From Bradyrhizobium sp. AUGA SZCCT0283 (lineage in GTDB: Bacteria; Pseudomonadota; Alphaproteobacteria; Rhizobiales; Xanthobacteraceae), in NCBI RefSeq assembly GCF_018130385.1, contig NZ_JAFCLU010000004.1, positions 62,001 to 126,000 of the forward strand: 64,000 nucleotides of DNA. The letters are read 5' to 3'. Positions within the stretch are counted from its first letter, which is position 1. Each line of letters starts with the position of its first letter. This document shows positions 25,617-34,827 of this stretch, in pieces. A program made the position numbers and the translations under genes. The notes under the pieces are model-generated. The model was not told where the DNA came from. It saw nothing but the letters and a program-made list of their open reading frames with translations, and made no database searches.

Positions 25617-28127
25617 ATGGCAGGCCAAGGCAACAGTCAGGAAAGCAAGGCCCGTCCGGGCCAGCGCCGGATCGCGCAATGGATGCGTGACTATGCGCGG
25701 CTGCCCGGCATTCCCGACGAATATATCGGCGAGGACGGCGCGCCCCGCGCGGCGTGGAGCCGTTTCTTCGATGCCTTTGCGGCGCTTTCGCCGGCCGATA
25801 TCGAGCGGCGCTTCGCCTCCGCCGACCGGCACTTACGCGAAGCCGGCGTCACCTATCGCGCGCCCGGCGAGACCGCCGACCGGCTGTGGCCGCTCAGCCA
25901 TCTGCCGCTCATCATCGACGAGGCCGATTGGCAGCAGCTGACCACGGGCATCGCCCAACGGGCCCAATTGTTCGAGATGGTGCTGCGCGATCTCTATGGC
26001 GAGGGCCGGCTGGTCACCGATGGCGCGGTGCCCGCGGCCGCGATTGCCGGCAGCAACGAATATCTGCGCGCGGTTTGCGGCGTCAAACCGCCCGGCGGCC
26101 GCCATCTTCACCTCTATGCGGCCGATGTCGGCCGCGGCCCCGATGGGCGCTGGTGGGTGTTGAACGACCGCACGCAGGCGCCGTCGGGGGCGGGCTACGC
26201 GCTGGAAAATCGCCTGGTGCTGTCGCGCGCATTTTCCAACCTCTACAAGTCGATGAATGTCGAGCGCGTGGCGCCGTTCTTCGAGGCATTCCGGGATTCA
26301 CTGCGCGCCAGCGCCGACCGCGACGAGCCGCGGATCGGACTGCTGACGCCGGGCGCCTTCAGCGAAACCTATTTCGAACACGCGACGCTTGCGCGCTATC
26401 TCGGTTTCCTCCTGGTCGAGGGCGACGATCTCGCCGTCAGTGGCGACCGCATCTACATCCGCACCGTCGCCGGCCTGAAGCGGCTCGACGTGCTGCTGCG
26501 CCGGGTCGATTCGAATTTCCTCGATCCGCTCGAACTCGATGCGTCGTCGCATCTCGGCGTGCCCGGCCTGATCGACGTGCTGCGCAAGAACGGCGTCGTC
26601 GTCGCCAACATGCCGGGCTCGGGCGTATTGGAGGCAAGGGCGCTGCTCGGGTTCCTGCCGAGCCTGTGCCGGCGGCTGCTCGGCGAGAATTTGATCATGC
26701 CGCACATCGCGACATGGTGGTGCGGCCAGAAAGCCGCGCGCGAGGAAGTGCTGTCGCGGTTGGAGGATTTCGCGATCGAGGGCGCCTACGGCCGGGCCGT
26801 TCCCGGCTTTTCCGGCAACGGTCCCGTGCTTGCCGGCGAATTGCCGCCCGCCGAGCGCGACCGGCTCCGGCAGGCGATCGCCGACCGCGGCATCGATTAT
26901 GTCGGCCAGGAGCTGGTGCGGCTGTCGACGACGCCGGTGTGGGAGCAGGGCCGGATCACGCCGCGTCCGTTCGTGCTGCGGGTGTTTGCCGCGGCAACGC
27001 CCCATGGCTGGACCATCCTGCCCGGTGGCTTCTGCAGAATAGCCGAACAGCCCGATGCCCGTGCCGTCTCGATGGGCGATGGCGCGCGGTCGGCGGATGT
27101 CTGGATTGTCTCCGACAAAGCAGTCTCGGCTTCGACGCTGCTGCCGGCCGCCGAGGCCGTGCGCATCCGGCGCATCGCCGGCGTGGTCCCGAGCCGGGCC
27201 GCGGACAATCTGTTCTGGCTCGGCCGCTATCTCGAGCGCGCCGAGGCGACGCTGCGGCTGATCCGCGCGCTCGGCGCGCCGATGCGCGACCCCGTCAAGG
27301 GATCGTCGACCACGCTGCCCTCGGTCGAGCGCATCCAGCGGCTTCTGGTGACATGGGGCGCGACCTCGCAGGCGACGCGGACCAACCCCGCAAGGGTCGT
27401 CGCCGAGGCGCTGCAGAGCCCGGACAAATTCGGCTCGGCCTTGTCATTGGCAAAATCGGCGCAGCGCACCGCGAGCTCGTTGCGCGAGCGGCTTTCGCCC
27501 GACGCCTGGCAGATCATCACCGAGATGGTGGAGCGTCTCGCCTTGCAGGTCGACGACGATGACAGCGTCGTCAGCGCCGCCGAACTGACGTTGCAGGAAC
27601 TGGCAAGCCTCGCCGGCCTGGCGCAGGAAAACATGAATCGCGCCGCGGGCTGGCGCTTCCTCGACATGGGCCGCCGTGTCGAGCGCGCCATCAACACCGC
27701 GCGGTTCGCGCGACAATTCGCCTATGACGAAGCCGGCGAGGAAGACCTCGATGTGCTGCTGACGCTGGTCGATTGCCAGATCACCTATCGGTCGCGCTAT
27801 CTGGTCGGCCCGGCGCTGGCGCCGGTCCGCGATCTCGCGGTGCTCGATCCCTATAATCCGCGCTCGGTCGCGTTTCAGGTGGCGACGCTGAACGATCACA
27901 TCGCCGCACTCCCGAGCCTGAAGGAGCACGGCCTGATCGAGCGGCCGCAACGGTTGGCGGTGGCGTTGCAGGCGACGTTGACGACAGCCGAGGCCGCGAC
28001 GCTGGACGTCAAGACCCTGTTCGCGCTGGAGCAGGATCTGCTCAACCTCGCCGACGCCATCGGCCTGCATTACTTCCCGCACGGGCCCAATGCGAGCCGG
28101 CCGGAGAAGCTCACGGGTCTCGCGTGA
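25617..28127 (+). CDS. circularly permuted ATP-grasp / alpha-E domain fusion
   Basis: An 836-aa fusion. The first part (to about 480) is a circularly permuted ATP-grasp domain (EYLRAVCGVKPPGGRHLHLYAADVGRGPDGRWWVLNDRTQAPSGAGYALENR, DLAVSGDRIYIRT, LGENLIMPHIATWWCGQ). The C-terminal part is an alpha-E helical domain (RAADNLFWLGRYLERAEATLRLIRAL). These are separate genes in many bacteria. ATP-grasp enzymes ligate a carboxylate to an amine or thiol through an acyl phosphate, so an amide or peptide bond is the expected product. 28 bp after the DUF2126 gene and overlapping the next gene by 4 bp. Confidence 0.87.
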   Translation: MAGQGNSQESKARPGQRRIAQWMRDYARLPGIPDEYIGEDGAPRAAWSRFFDAFAALSPADIERRFASADRHLREAGVTYRAPGETADRLWPLSHLPLIIDEADWQQLTTGIAQRAQLFEMVLRDLYGEGRLVTDGAVPAAAIAGSNEYLRAVCGVKPPGGRHLHLYAADVGRGPDGRWWVLNDRTQAPSGAGYALENRLVLSRAFSNLYKSMNVERVAPFFEAFRDSLRASADRDEPRIGLLTPGAFSETYFEHATLARYLGFLLVEGDDLAVSGDRIYIRTVAGLKRLDVLLRRVDSNFLDPLELDASSHLGVPGLIDVLRKNGVVVANMPGSGVLEARALLGFLPSLCRRLLGENLIMPHIATWWCGQKAAREEVLSRLEDFAIEGAYGRAVPGFSGNGPVLAGELPPAERDRLRQAIADRGIDYVGQELVRLSTTPVWEQGRITPRPFVLRVFAAATPHGWTILPGGFCRIAEQPDARAVSMGDGARSADVWIVSDKAVSASTLLPAAEAVRIRRIAGVVPSRAADNLFWLGRYLERAEATLRLIRALGAPMRDPVKGSSTTLPSVERIQRLLVTWGATSQATRTNPARVVAEALQSPDKFGSALSLAKSAQRTASSLRERLSPDAWQIITEMVERLALQVDDDDSVVSAAELTLQELASLAGLAQENMNRAAGWRFLDMGRRVERAINTARFARQFAYDEAGEEDLDVLLTLVDCQITYRSRYLVGPALAPVRDLAVLDPYNPRSVAFQVATLNDHIAALPSLKEHGLIERPQRLAVALQATLTTAEAATLDVKTLFALEQDLLNLADAIGLHYFPHGPNASRPEKLTGLA

Positions 28128-29002
28128 TCTACGACATCCGTCACGTCACGACCTATGCTTACGAAAGCCCGGTGAGTTTCGCGCGGTGCTCGCTGCGGCT
28201 GGAGCCGAAATCGGGCGACGGGCAGCAATTGATTTCCCATTCGGTCGAGATCCGGCCGCGGCCCGCGGACCGCGCCGTGCGGCGCGATTTTTTCGGCACC
28301 CATACCGAGAGCATCCTGATCGAGACCGCGCATCGCAATTTGCGGATCGATTCCCGCTCGCGCGTTTCGGTGTCGCGCAAGGCGCTCGACCGCGCCGCGC
28401 CGAGCCCGTTATGGGATGATATCCGCGACGTGGCGTTCGAGGCCAGCAGTCTCGGCCCCGCTTCACCGGTCGGCTATGTCTTTGCGAGCGCGCTGGTGCC
28501 GGTGCAGGCACCGGTCACCGCCTATGCCGCGGCGAGTTTCCCGCCGGGCGGTGGCATTCTTTCAGGCGCCGCCGATTTGATGCGCCGAATCAGCAACGAT
28601 TTCAGGTACGACCCGAAGGCCACGGTGATCTCAACGCCGCTCCGGGAGGTGTTCGAGAAGCGCCACGGCGTGTGCCAGGATTTTGCCCATGTGATGATTG
28701 CGGGCCTGCGCGGGCTGGGTCTGCCCGCGGCCTATGTCAGCGGTTACTTGCGCACCACTCCGCCGCCCGGGCGGCCGCGCCTGCAGGGCGCCGACGCCAC
28801 CCACGCCTGGGTTTCGGTGTGGTGCGGCGCTGAGCTCGGCTGGGTCGGGTTCGATCCGACCAACGACCTGGTGGTCGAAAACGACCACATCATCCTGGCG
28901 GTGGGCAGAGACTTCTCCGATGTCTCGCCGGTCGACGGCATCATTGTCGGGTCGCGCAAGCAGAAGCTTGGCGTGGCCGTGGACGTGCTCCCGGTGGAGT
29001 GA
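28124..29002 (+). CDS. transglutaminase family protein
   Basis: A 292-aa transglutaminase-like protein, GTG start in the GTGA overlap with the ATP-grasp gene. An N-terminal beta region (IYDIRHVTTYAYESPVSFARCSLRL) precedes the core with Cys in KRHGVCQDFAHVMIAGLRGLG, His in ATHAWVSVWCG and Asp in WVGFDPTND. It may cleave or transfer peptide amides made by the ATP-grasp partner. No signal peptide, so cytoplasmic. Confidence 0.87.
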   Translation: MIYDIRHVTTYAYESPVSFARCSLRLEPKSGDGQQLISHSVEIRPRPADRAVRRDFFGTHTESILIETAHRNLRIDSRSRVSVSRKALDRAAPSPLWDDIRDVAFEASSLGPASPVGYVFASALVPVQAPVTAYAAASFPPGGGILSGAADLMRRISNDFRYDPKATVISTPLREVFEKRHGVCQDFAHVMIAGLRGLGLPAAYVSGYLRTTPPPGRPRLQGADATHAWVSVWCGAELGWVGFDPTNDLVVENDHIILAVGRDFSDVSPVDGIIVGSRKQKLGVAVDVLPVE

Positions 29003-29196
29003 GGCCGGCTGTTCGCAGCCTTGTCAGGCTTTCCCTTACAGACAGAGGCTGGAAAGCGCTCCATGCGCGCTAATGTCACGCCCATCCCCGCTGCCCTACG
29101 GATAGGCATTTTAACGGAAGCTTTGCTCTTTTGCTGCCATCATGACGTGTGCGGAAATGCGCTTGCAATTGAGTTCCATCCAGCCGGGAGACAGTC

Positions 29197-29664
29197 GTGA
29201 ACAATTGGTCAACAAAGCCTTTCGTTTCTGCCGTGGCAGCCATGCTTGTGTTCGGAGGCGCCGCCAGCGCGAGCGGTGGCGCGAGCAAGGATGAAGCCGT
29301 CGCCATGGTCAAGCAGGCCGTTGCCTTCATCAAGGATCAGGGCGCCGAAAAGGCGTATCCCGAGATCACCAGCAAGGCCAGCAAGTTCCATGATCGCGAC
29401 CTCTACGTCGTGGTCTATCAGCTCGATGGCAAAGTGCTCGCGCACGGCTCGAACGAAAAGTTCGTCGGCAAGGACCTGATCGACGCCCAGGACGTCGACG
29501 GCAAGCTCTACGTCAAGGAGCGCGTCGAACTCGCCGCCAAGCAGCCGTCGTTCTGGCAGGACTACAAGTTCGTCAACCCGGTGAGCAAGAAGGTCGAGCC
29601 GAAAGAAATGTACTGCGAGAAGCTGGACAATACGGCTGTCTGCGCGGGCGTCTATAAGCTTTGA
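29197..29664 (+). CDS. periplasmic single-Cache domain protein
   Basis: A 155-aa protein with a Sec signal (residues 1-26, cut after ASA) and one small Cache-type domain: EAVAMVKQAVAFIKDQGAEKAYPEI, RDLYVVVYQLDGKVLAHGSNEKFVGKDLIDAQDVDGK. Such domains bind small ligands extracellularly. There is no transmembrane or signalling domain, and the gene is followed 54 bp later by a chemoreceptor, so it may be a soluble ligand-binding partner. Confidence 0.78.
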   Translation: MNNWSTKPFVSAVAAMLVFGGAASASGGASKDEAVAMVKQAVAFIKDQGAEKAYPEITSKASKFHDRDLYVVVYQLDGKVLAHGSNEKFVGKDLIDAQDVDGKLYVKERVELAAKQPSFWQDYKFVNPVSKKVEPKEMYCEKLDNTAVCAGVYKL

Positions 29665-29718
29665 TCCCGCAACAAGCACTGCGCTGTTGTGCGGCGATCG
29701 CCGCACAGAAGGGGTGAT

Positions 29719-31419
29719 ATGCTCGGCTGGATCAAGAACATTGGCCTTTCGTGGAAAGTCCAGCTCGCGCCCGCTTTCCTGATCGTCGTCCTGATCGGGC
29801 TCGGCGCCTATGCGTTGCAAACGTTGCGGTCGAATCAGGCCGCCGTCGATGCGCTGGTGTCCGGGCCGGTACGGCAATCGGAACTGGCCAACGATCTCAC
29901 CACCACGGTGTGGACGGCGCACGCCAAGCTCTATCGTCTTGCTGCCACCGCAGCCAACGAAAAGGACGAGAAGAAAGTAGCCGCGGTTGCCAAGGAAGCT
30001 TCTGCGGCCGCCGGCAAGATTTCCGACGCGCTGAAGGCTGTCGAAGGCATCAAGGGCGGGTTCAGCCCGGAGACTTTCGACAAGCTGAAAGCTGCGGTCG
30101 CGGGCTATCTCAAGCAATCGAAGAACGCAATCGAGATGGCCGACGGCGACGCCGGATCGGCCCTGATGTTCATCAAGGGCGCGGAACGCAACTTTGCCGT
30201 CATCGAAAAACTGGCCGACGACCTGATCACGCATAGCAGCGAGAGCAAGGATCGGGAGATTGCCCGTGCCGGGATCAAGCTCGAGCAACAGCAGATGACG
30301 CTGATGGCGGCCCTTCTGGTCGTTGCACTTGCCGGTATCCTCGTTTCGTTTCTGATCGGTCGAAGCATTTCCCGTCCCGTCGTGGCGATGTCGAGGGCGA
30401 TGCGCGAACTGGCGGGCGGGAACTTCGAGGTCCAGTTGCCCGGCCTCGAGCGCCGCGATGAAGTGGGCCAGATGGCCCACGCGATCCAGGAATTCAAGGT
30501 GCAGGCCATTGCCAAGGCCGAACGCGAGACGGCGGAGCGCGAAGAAAAAAGCCGCGAACTGGCATCCGCCCGCCGGACCGAGTTGCACAATCTGGCCGAA
30601 AGCTTCGAGATCGCCGTCGGCGATATCGTCGAAAATGTCAGCTCGGCATCGTCCGAGTTGGAAAATTCCGCAGCCATCCTGACCAACAGCAGCACCGCCA
30701 CCCAGGAGCTCTCCACCGTCGTCACCGCGGCTTCGGAGGAAACCTCCACCAACGTGCAGTCGGTGGCGTCAGCCACGGAGGAAATGGCCAGCTCCGTCAA
30801 TGAAATCGGCAGGCAAGTCGCGAACTCCAACAGGATCGCCAGCGAGGCGGTTGTTCAGGCGCAAAAGACCGACGCCCGAATCGCCGAATTGTCCGATGCG
30901 GCGAACCGCATCGGCGACGTCACCAAATTGATCACCACGATCGCCGAACAGACCAATCTGCTGGCGCTCAATGCGACCATTGAAGCGGCGCGAGCCGGCG
31001 ACGCCGGTCGGGGCTTTGCGGTGGTTGCCCAGGAGGTCAAGGCGCTCGCCACCCAGACCGCCAAGGCAACCAGCGAAATTTCCAGCCAGATCGCCGAGAT
31101 GCAGGCGGCGACGCAGGATTCGGTGCTCGCGATCAAGGAAATCAGCGGCACCATCGGCCAGGTTTCCGAAATTGCGGCGGCGATTGCGGCTGCCGTCGAG
31201 GAGCAGGGCGCGGCGACCCAGGAGATCGCCCGCAACGTGCAGCAGGCAGCCCTCGGCTCCACCCAGGTCGCGACCAACATCGCCGACGTCAATCGCGGCG
31301 CCGGTGAAATCGGCAAGGCGTCGTCCCAGGTCCTGGCCTCCGCGCAATTGCTCTCCAACGAAAACAAGCGCCTCAAGGCCGAGGTCGGCAAGTTCCTCGC
31401 CACCGTCCGCTCGGCTTAG
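29719..31419 (+). CDS. methyl-accepting chemotaxis protein
   Basis: A 566-aa receptor: transmembrane segment about 17-37, a helical periplasmic sensor of about 150 residues (four-helix-bundle type), a second segment about 195-217 and a HAMP domain (GRSISRPVVAMSRAMRELAGGNFEVQL). The MCP hairpin has the tip [40 protein letters not shown]. The ATG at 29719 is used because AAGGGG lies 6 bases upstream. Probably co-expressed with the Cache protein. Confidence 0.9.
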   Translation: MLGWIKNIGLSWKVQLAPAFLIVVLIGLGAYALQTLRSNQAAVDALVSGPVRQSELANDLTTTVWTAHAKLYRLAATAANEKDEKKVAAVAKEASAAAGKISDALKAVEGIKGGFSPETFDKLKAAVAGYLKQSKNAIEMADGDAGSALMFIKGAERNFAVIEKLADDLITHSSESKDREIARAGIKLEQQQMTLMAALLVVALAGILVSFLIGRSISRPVVAMSRAMRELAGGNFEVQLPGLERRDEVGQMAHAIQEFKVQAIAKAERETAEREEKSRELASARRTELHNLAESFEIAVGDIVENVSSASSELENSAAILTNSSTATQELSTVVTAASEETSTNVQSVASATEEMASSVNEIGRQVANSNRIASEAVVQAQKTDARIAELSDAANRIGDVTKLITTIAEQTNLLALNATIEAARAGDAGRGFAVVAQEVKALATQTAKATSEISSQIAEMQAATQDSVLAIKEISGTIGQVSEIAAAIAAAVEEQGAATQEIARNVQQAALGSTQVATNIADVNRGAGEIGKASSQVLASAQLLSNENKRLKAEVGKFLATVRSA

Positions 31420-31554
31420 GCCGTTCGCCAAAAATCGAGATTGCTGAACGTCGCCTGGTCCACGTTCGCTTTGCGGCGTTTTGCGAAAGCCGGACATCGC
31501 CCCAAATCCGAAAACTGCCAGGAGCGGACAAGCCAGGGTGAAAACAAATAATTC

Positions 31555-32454
31555 CTATTTTCGCTTCTCTGTCGTCCAGGTTCTTTCCAGAAATTCAAAA
31601 ATACGCCGGCTCGTTTCCTGGGTTACGCTGGAATCGAAACGATAGACCACCTTGGTGCCGCGGAAATCTCTCTTGGAAAATCCGTTCAGCTGTTCACAGT
31701 CCCAGCAATGGGTGGCGTTTCGAAAGACGTACCACTCAACCGGCGCGCCCGAGTCCTTTGCCGCTTGAAGCTTTGGTACACATTCATCTGGCGGCGTCTC
31801 GGTATCCTTGTCGCCCATCAACACCAGGACAGGACGGTCAATGCGGTTTTGAACGATTTCATACGGAGTGCCAGATTTCGGTTTGATCGTGAAGCATCCG
31901 GGATATACGGCGACGGCCGCCGTGAAGCCCTCGCTTCCAGGAAGGGCAGATCGCCAATCGCGGTTGCTGCCGAGCAGCGCGACCATCGCGCCCCAGGAAA
32001 ACCCGACATGTGCGATTCGCCGTTTGTCGACAAACGAGAGCGTTCGCAGATGATCTGCAGCCTGCATGGCATCGCGCACGCCACGAGGGAAGTTAACCCC
32101 CTTCTTCGCCTCCAGACATACAAGATCGACGTCACGCGGACCGAGGGAGTCGACGAGGAGTACGACGAATCGCTGCCGAACCGCGGTTTCTGCCCAGGCG
32201 CTCATCGAACGATTCGGCCCTCCCTTCGTGCGGAGGCCTGCGCATTGATGATGCAGGACGATCGCGGGAAATGGCCCCGATCCGGCGGGTTTCAGCAAGG
32301 TCATGCGTGAACCATCTACAGAGGCGGTAGACGGCACCGTGGGGAATGTCAGGTCCTTTGCCTGCGTAGCTGCACCGAGCAATCCTTGAGCATGGGCCGG
32401 ACATGAAATGAGAACAACACTGGCAACAAGCGCGCTGAAGCACCTGGCTGTCAT
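31555..32454 (-). CDS. secreted dienelactone hydrolase-family alpha/beta hydrolase
   Basis: A 299-aa protein with a Sec signal (MTARCFSALVASVVLISCPAH) and an alpha/beta-hydrolase core. The nucleophile is in HVGFSWGAMVALLG (Ser), the acid in VLMGDKDTETPPDE (Asp) and the base in NATHCWD (His). The GPFPAIVLHHQCAGLRTKGG block forms the oxyanion region. A periplasmic esterase or lactonase is likely. The ATG at 32454 has GAGGAGA 7 bases upstream. Confidence 0.8.
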   Translation of the reverse strand: MTARCFSALVASVVLISCPAHAQGLLGAATQAKDLTFPTVPSTASVDGSRMTLLKPAGSGPFPAIVLHHQCAGLRTKGGPNRSMSAWAETAVRQRFVVLLVDSLGPRDVDLVCLEAKKGVNFPRGVRDAMQAADHLRTLSFVDKRRIAHVGFSWGAMVALLGSNRDWRSALPGSEGFTAAVAVYPGCFTIKPKSGTPYEIVQNRIDRPVLVLMGDKDTETPPDECVPKLQAAKDSGAPVEWYVFRNATHCWDCEQLNGFSKRDFRGTKVVYRFDSSVTQETSRRIFEFLERTWTTEKRK

Positions 32455-32546
32455 GTCGGCTCTCCTCATCAAGGTGTCGGGCACCGTAACCGCTCACGGT
32501 CACTTCAAGCTGCTACGATGTCAATCCGAAGCCTTGGCGAACTTTC

Positions 32547-32569
32547 AGGAGCCCGATTGGCGGGCTCCT
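32547..32569 (-). terminator. hairpin terminator of the MCP gene
   Basis: Stem AGGAGCCCG / CGGGCTCCT with a 5-base loop, 31 bp past the stop of the minus-strand chemoreceptor. The T-run is weak. Confidence 0.6.
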
Positions 32570-32599
32570 CACGCTTGGGTGTAAATCGGGCGCGTCGGC

Positions 32600-34306
32600 T
32601 TACGTGCCGGTCCGGCGCGGCTGCTCGGACGAATCGGCACGCAGGTTGCGGAAGAACTTCTCGACCTCGCGCGACAGCGTCTCGGCCGTGGCCGTGAGCT
32701 CGCTGGATGCGGTGAGGACGGAAGCCGCCGCCGTGTTGGTGGTGCCGATGGCGTCGCTGAGCGAACCGATATTGACGACGAGCGTACCGTTGCCCTGCGC
32801 CGCGAGCTGCGCGTTCTGCGATATTTCGCGGGTCGCGGCATCCTGCTGTTCGATGGCGCCGGCGATGATCGACGTCACGTCGTTGATCTCGCGCACGGCG
32901 TTGCCGATTTCGCGGACCGCTTCGACCGAATTCCTGGTCGACGTCTGGATCATGCTGACGTTCTGGCTGATCTCGGCGGTCGCCTTGGCGGTCTGCTCGG
33001 CGAGTGCCTTGACCTCATGGGCGACGACGGCAAAACCGCGGCCGGCGTCGCCGGCGCGCGCGGCCTCGATCGTCGCGTTCAACGCCAGAAGGTTGGTTTG
33101 CTCGGCGATCGCCTGGATCAGGGTGAGCACGCCGTCGATGCGTTGGGTCGCGGCCGCGAGGCCCTCGATCTCGGAGACGGATTTCTCGGTGCGCTGGCCT
33201 GCCTGCTCGACGGCGCCGGCCGATTGACGGACCTGGCGGCCGATTTCCTCGACGGAAGCGGAAAGCTCTTCGGCGGCGCTGGCGACGGCGGAGACGTTGC
33301 TGGAAGCCTGTTCGGTCGCGCCGGAGGCGGCTACCGCGCGTCCGCTGGCATCCGATGACACGCTGGCAATGGTCTGGGCGGTGCCGCGCATCGAGGTCGC
33401 GTTGTCGGTGACCGCGCGCAGGACGCCGCCGATCGCTTCCCGGAACGCGTCGACCGAGGCTTCGATGTGGCGGGTGCGCTCGTCGCGCGCCTTGGAATCT
33501 TCCAGCACCTGGGAATTGAGGTTGCGGTTGCGCTCCATCGCTTCCTGAAAGATCCTGATCGCGCGGGCCAGCGCGCCGATCTCGTCGGCGCGGCCGGTAT
33601 GCGGAACCTGGACGCCTTCGGCGCCGTCAGCGACCTGCTTGATGGTCGCGGTGATGACCGAAAGCGGGCGGGCGATCGAACGGGCGATGATCAGCACGCC
33701 GATAACGACCACCGCCAGCGCCATGACGCCGAGGCAGGTCAGCACAAAGGCCATCGTGTGGTTGGTGTCGGTCTGCTGCGCCAGCCGCTTGCTGCGTTCG
33801 GCATAGACCCTGGAAAGCGCCTCCAGGTCCTTGTTCAGCGCCGTACGTACCTCGCGGTTGGCGTCATTGTCGCCCCATTCGCGCCCCGCGGCGGCGTTGA
33901 TCTCGACACCGCGGCGAACCAGCTCCTTGCGGAAGTCGATGAACTGTTCGATGCGCTTCTTGAAGGTGGCGAATTGCTGGGCGTCGTCGGCCTGTACCAG
34001 CGCCTGCCAGTTCTTGACGACCTCGAGAATGCGTTCGTTGAACTTGAGCAGCCCGTCGCCGTATTTCTTCACGACGGCAGGCTCGGTCGACATGTAGACG
34101 CCGCGGGATTCCATCACGACCGCATAAACCAGCGAGTTGACGCGCTCGACATTGAGCGCCGCGCGGCTCGCGGTTGCGACCGCTTCTGTGAGTTCGGCGT
34201 TCTGGCGGGTGTTGTAGTCGGACAAGGCCGTGATGGCCGCGACCAGCACCGCGAACAGCGCGAAGATGGAATACAATTTGGCTGCGAGCGAAAACCGGGA
34301 TGCCAT
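32600..34306 (-). CDS. methyl-accepting chemotaxis protein
   Basis: A 568-aa receptor: first membrane segment 10-28, a helical periplasmic domain to about residue 183, second segment 184-207, HAMP ([42 protein letters not shown]) and the MCP hairpin with tip [41 protein letters not shown]. Ligand unknown. It lacks an obvious CheR pentapeptide at its C-terminus (ends PRRTGT). Confidence 0.9.
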   Translation of the reverse strand: MASRFSLAAKLYSIFALFAVLVAAITALSDYNTRQNAELTEAVATASRAALNVERVNSLVYAVVMESRGVYMSTEPAVVKKYGDGLLKFNERILEVVKNWQALVQADDAQQFATFKKRIEQFIDFRKELVRRGVEINAAAGREWGDNDANREVRTALNKDLEALSRVYAERSKRLAQQTDTNHTMAFVLTCLGVMALAVVVIGVLIIARSIARPLSVITATIKQVADGAEGVQVPHTGRADEIGALARAIRIFQEAMERNRNLNSQVLEDSKARDERTRHIEASVDAFREAIGGVLRAVTDNATSMRGTAQTIASVSSDASGRAVAASGATEQASSNVSAVASAAEELSASVEEIGRQVRQSAGAVEQAGQRTEKSVSEIEGLAAATQRIDGVLTLIQAIAEQTNLLALNATIEAARAGDAGRGFAVVAHEVKALAEQTAKATAEISQNVSMIQTSTRNSVEAVREIGNAVREINDVTSIIAGAIEQQDAATREISQNAQLAAQGNGTLVVNIGSLSDAIGTTNTAAASVLTASSELTATAETLSREVEKFFRNLRADSSEQPRRTGT

Positions 34307-34827
34307 GGCGCCACCAAAATGAGTTTAAGGATTCAACAATGCGAGCCGTACCGGCGCTCCACAGCGGGATGGTGAGTGCCGTCGGCTATCGGCAAATTGT
34401 GCTGAATTTTGATGGACAATTTCTTAATCTGCGAGACTGCAAAATCTGTAATCGAAGTAAAATTATGTAGTTATTTCAATTCATTGCCGGGTGGCGACGA
34501 ATTTCGGTGACGGGAATTTTTGGCATTTCTGCGCGACCGAAGCGGGCTCTGGTATACCAGCGCAATTGGAGGTAGTTGCGATCTCGGCGCGACAAGCCGG
34601 GCGCTATTTCCCGCATCCGATGAATTGTGCGGCCTGCGCGGCGGGCGTGTTCACCGGGCTCGCTTATGAGATAAGCTTTTTCGGTCGCTATTACGCTACG
34701 CTGGACTAGCCCGGGGGCGGTTGGCCGGAGCGGCGATGCAGCACGCGAAAATCCTCTTCCGCACGCTCGCGCGCGTGATGATAGGGTGGCGTCGCAACGG
34801 AGCGGGTAGGGGCGCAGGAAAGTCAGC
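34307..34827. other. 521-bp intergenic region between MCP and eutB
   Basis: Holds divergent promoters for the chemoreceptor and eutB, by position. AT-rich DNA lies at 34390-34490. A perfect 12-bp palindrome, CTGGTATACCAG, is at 34549-34560 and may be an operator. I found no B12-box, so no cobalamin riboswitch is supported. Short open frames here have no ribosome site or family resemblance. Confidence 0.5.
34549..34560. promoter_or_regulatory. perfect 12-bp palindrome upstream of eutB
   Basis: CTGGTATACCAG, 268 bp upstream of the eutB start. Operator function is only inferred. Confidence 0.35.

Noticed and set aside
34307..34827. Cobalamin riboswitch ahead of eutB
   Set aside because: No B12-box or recognisable core; only a palindrome and AT-rich DNA.
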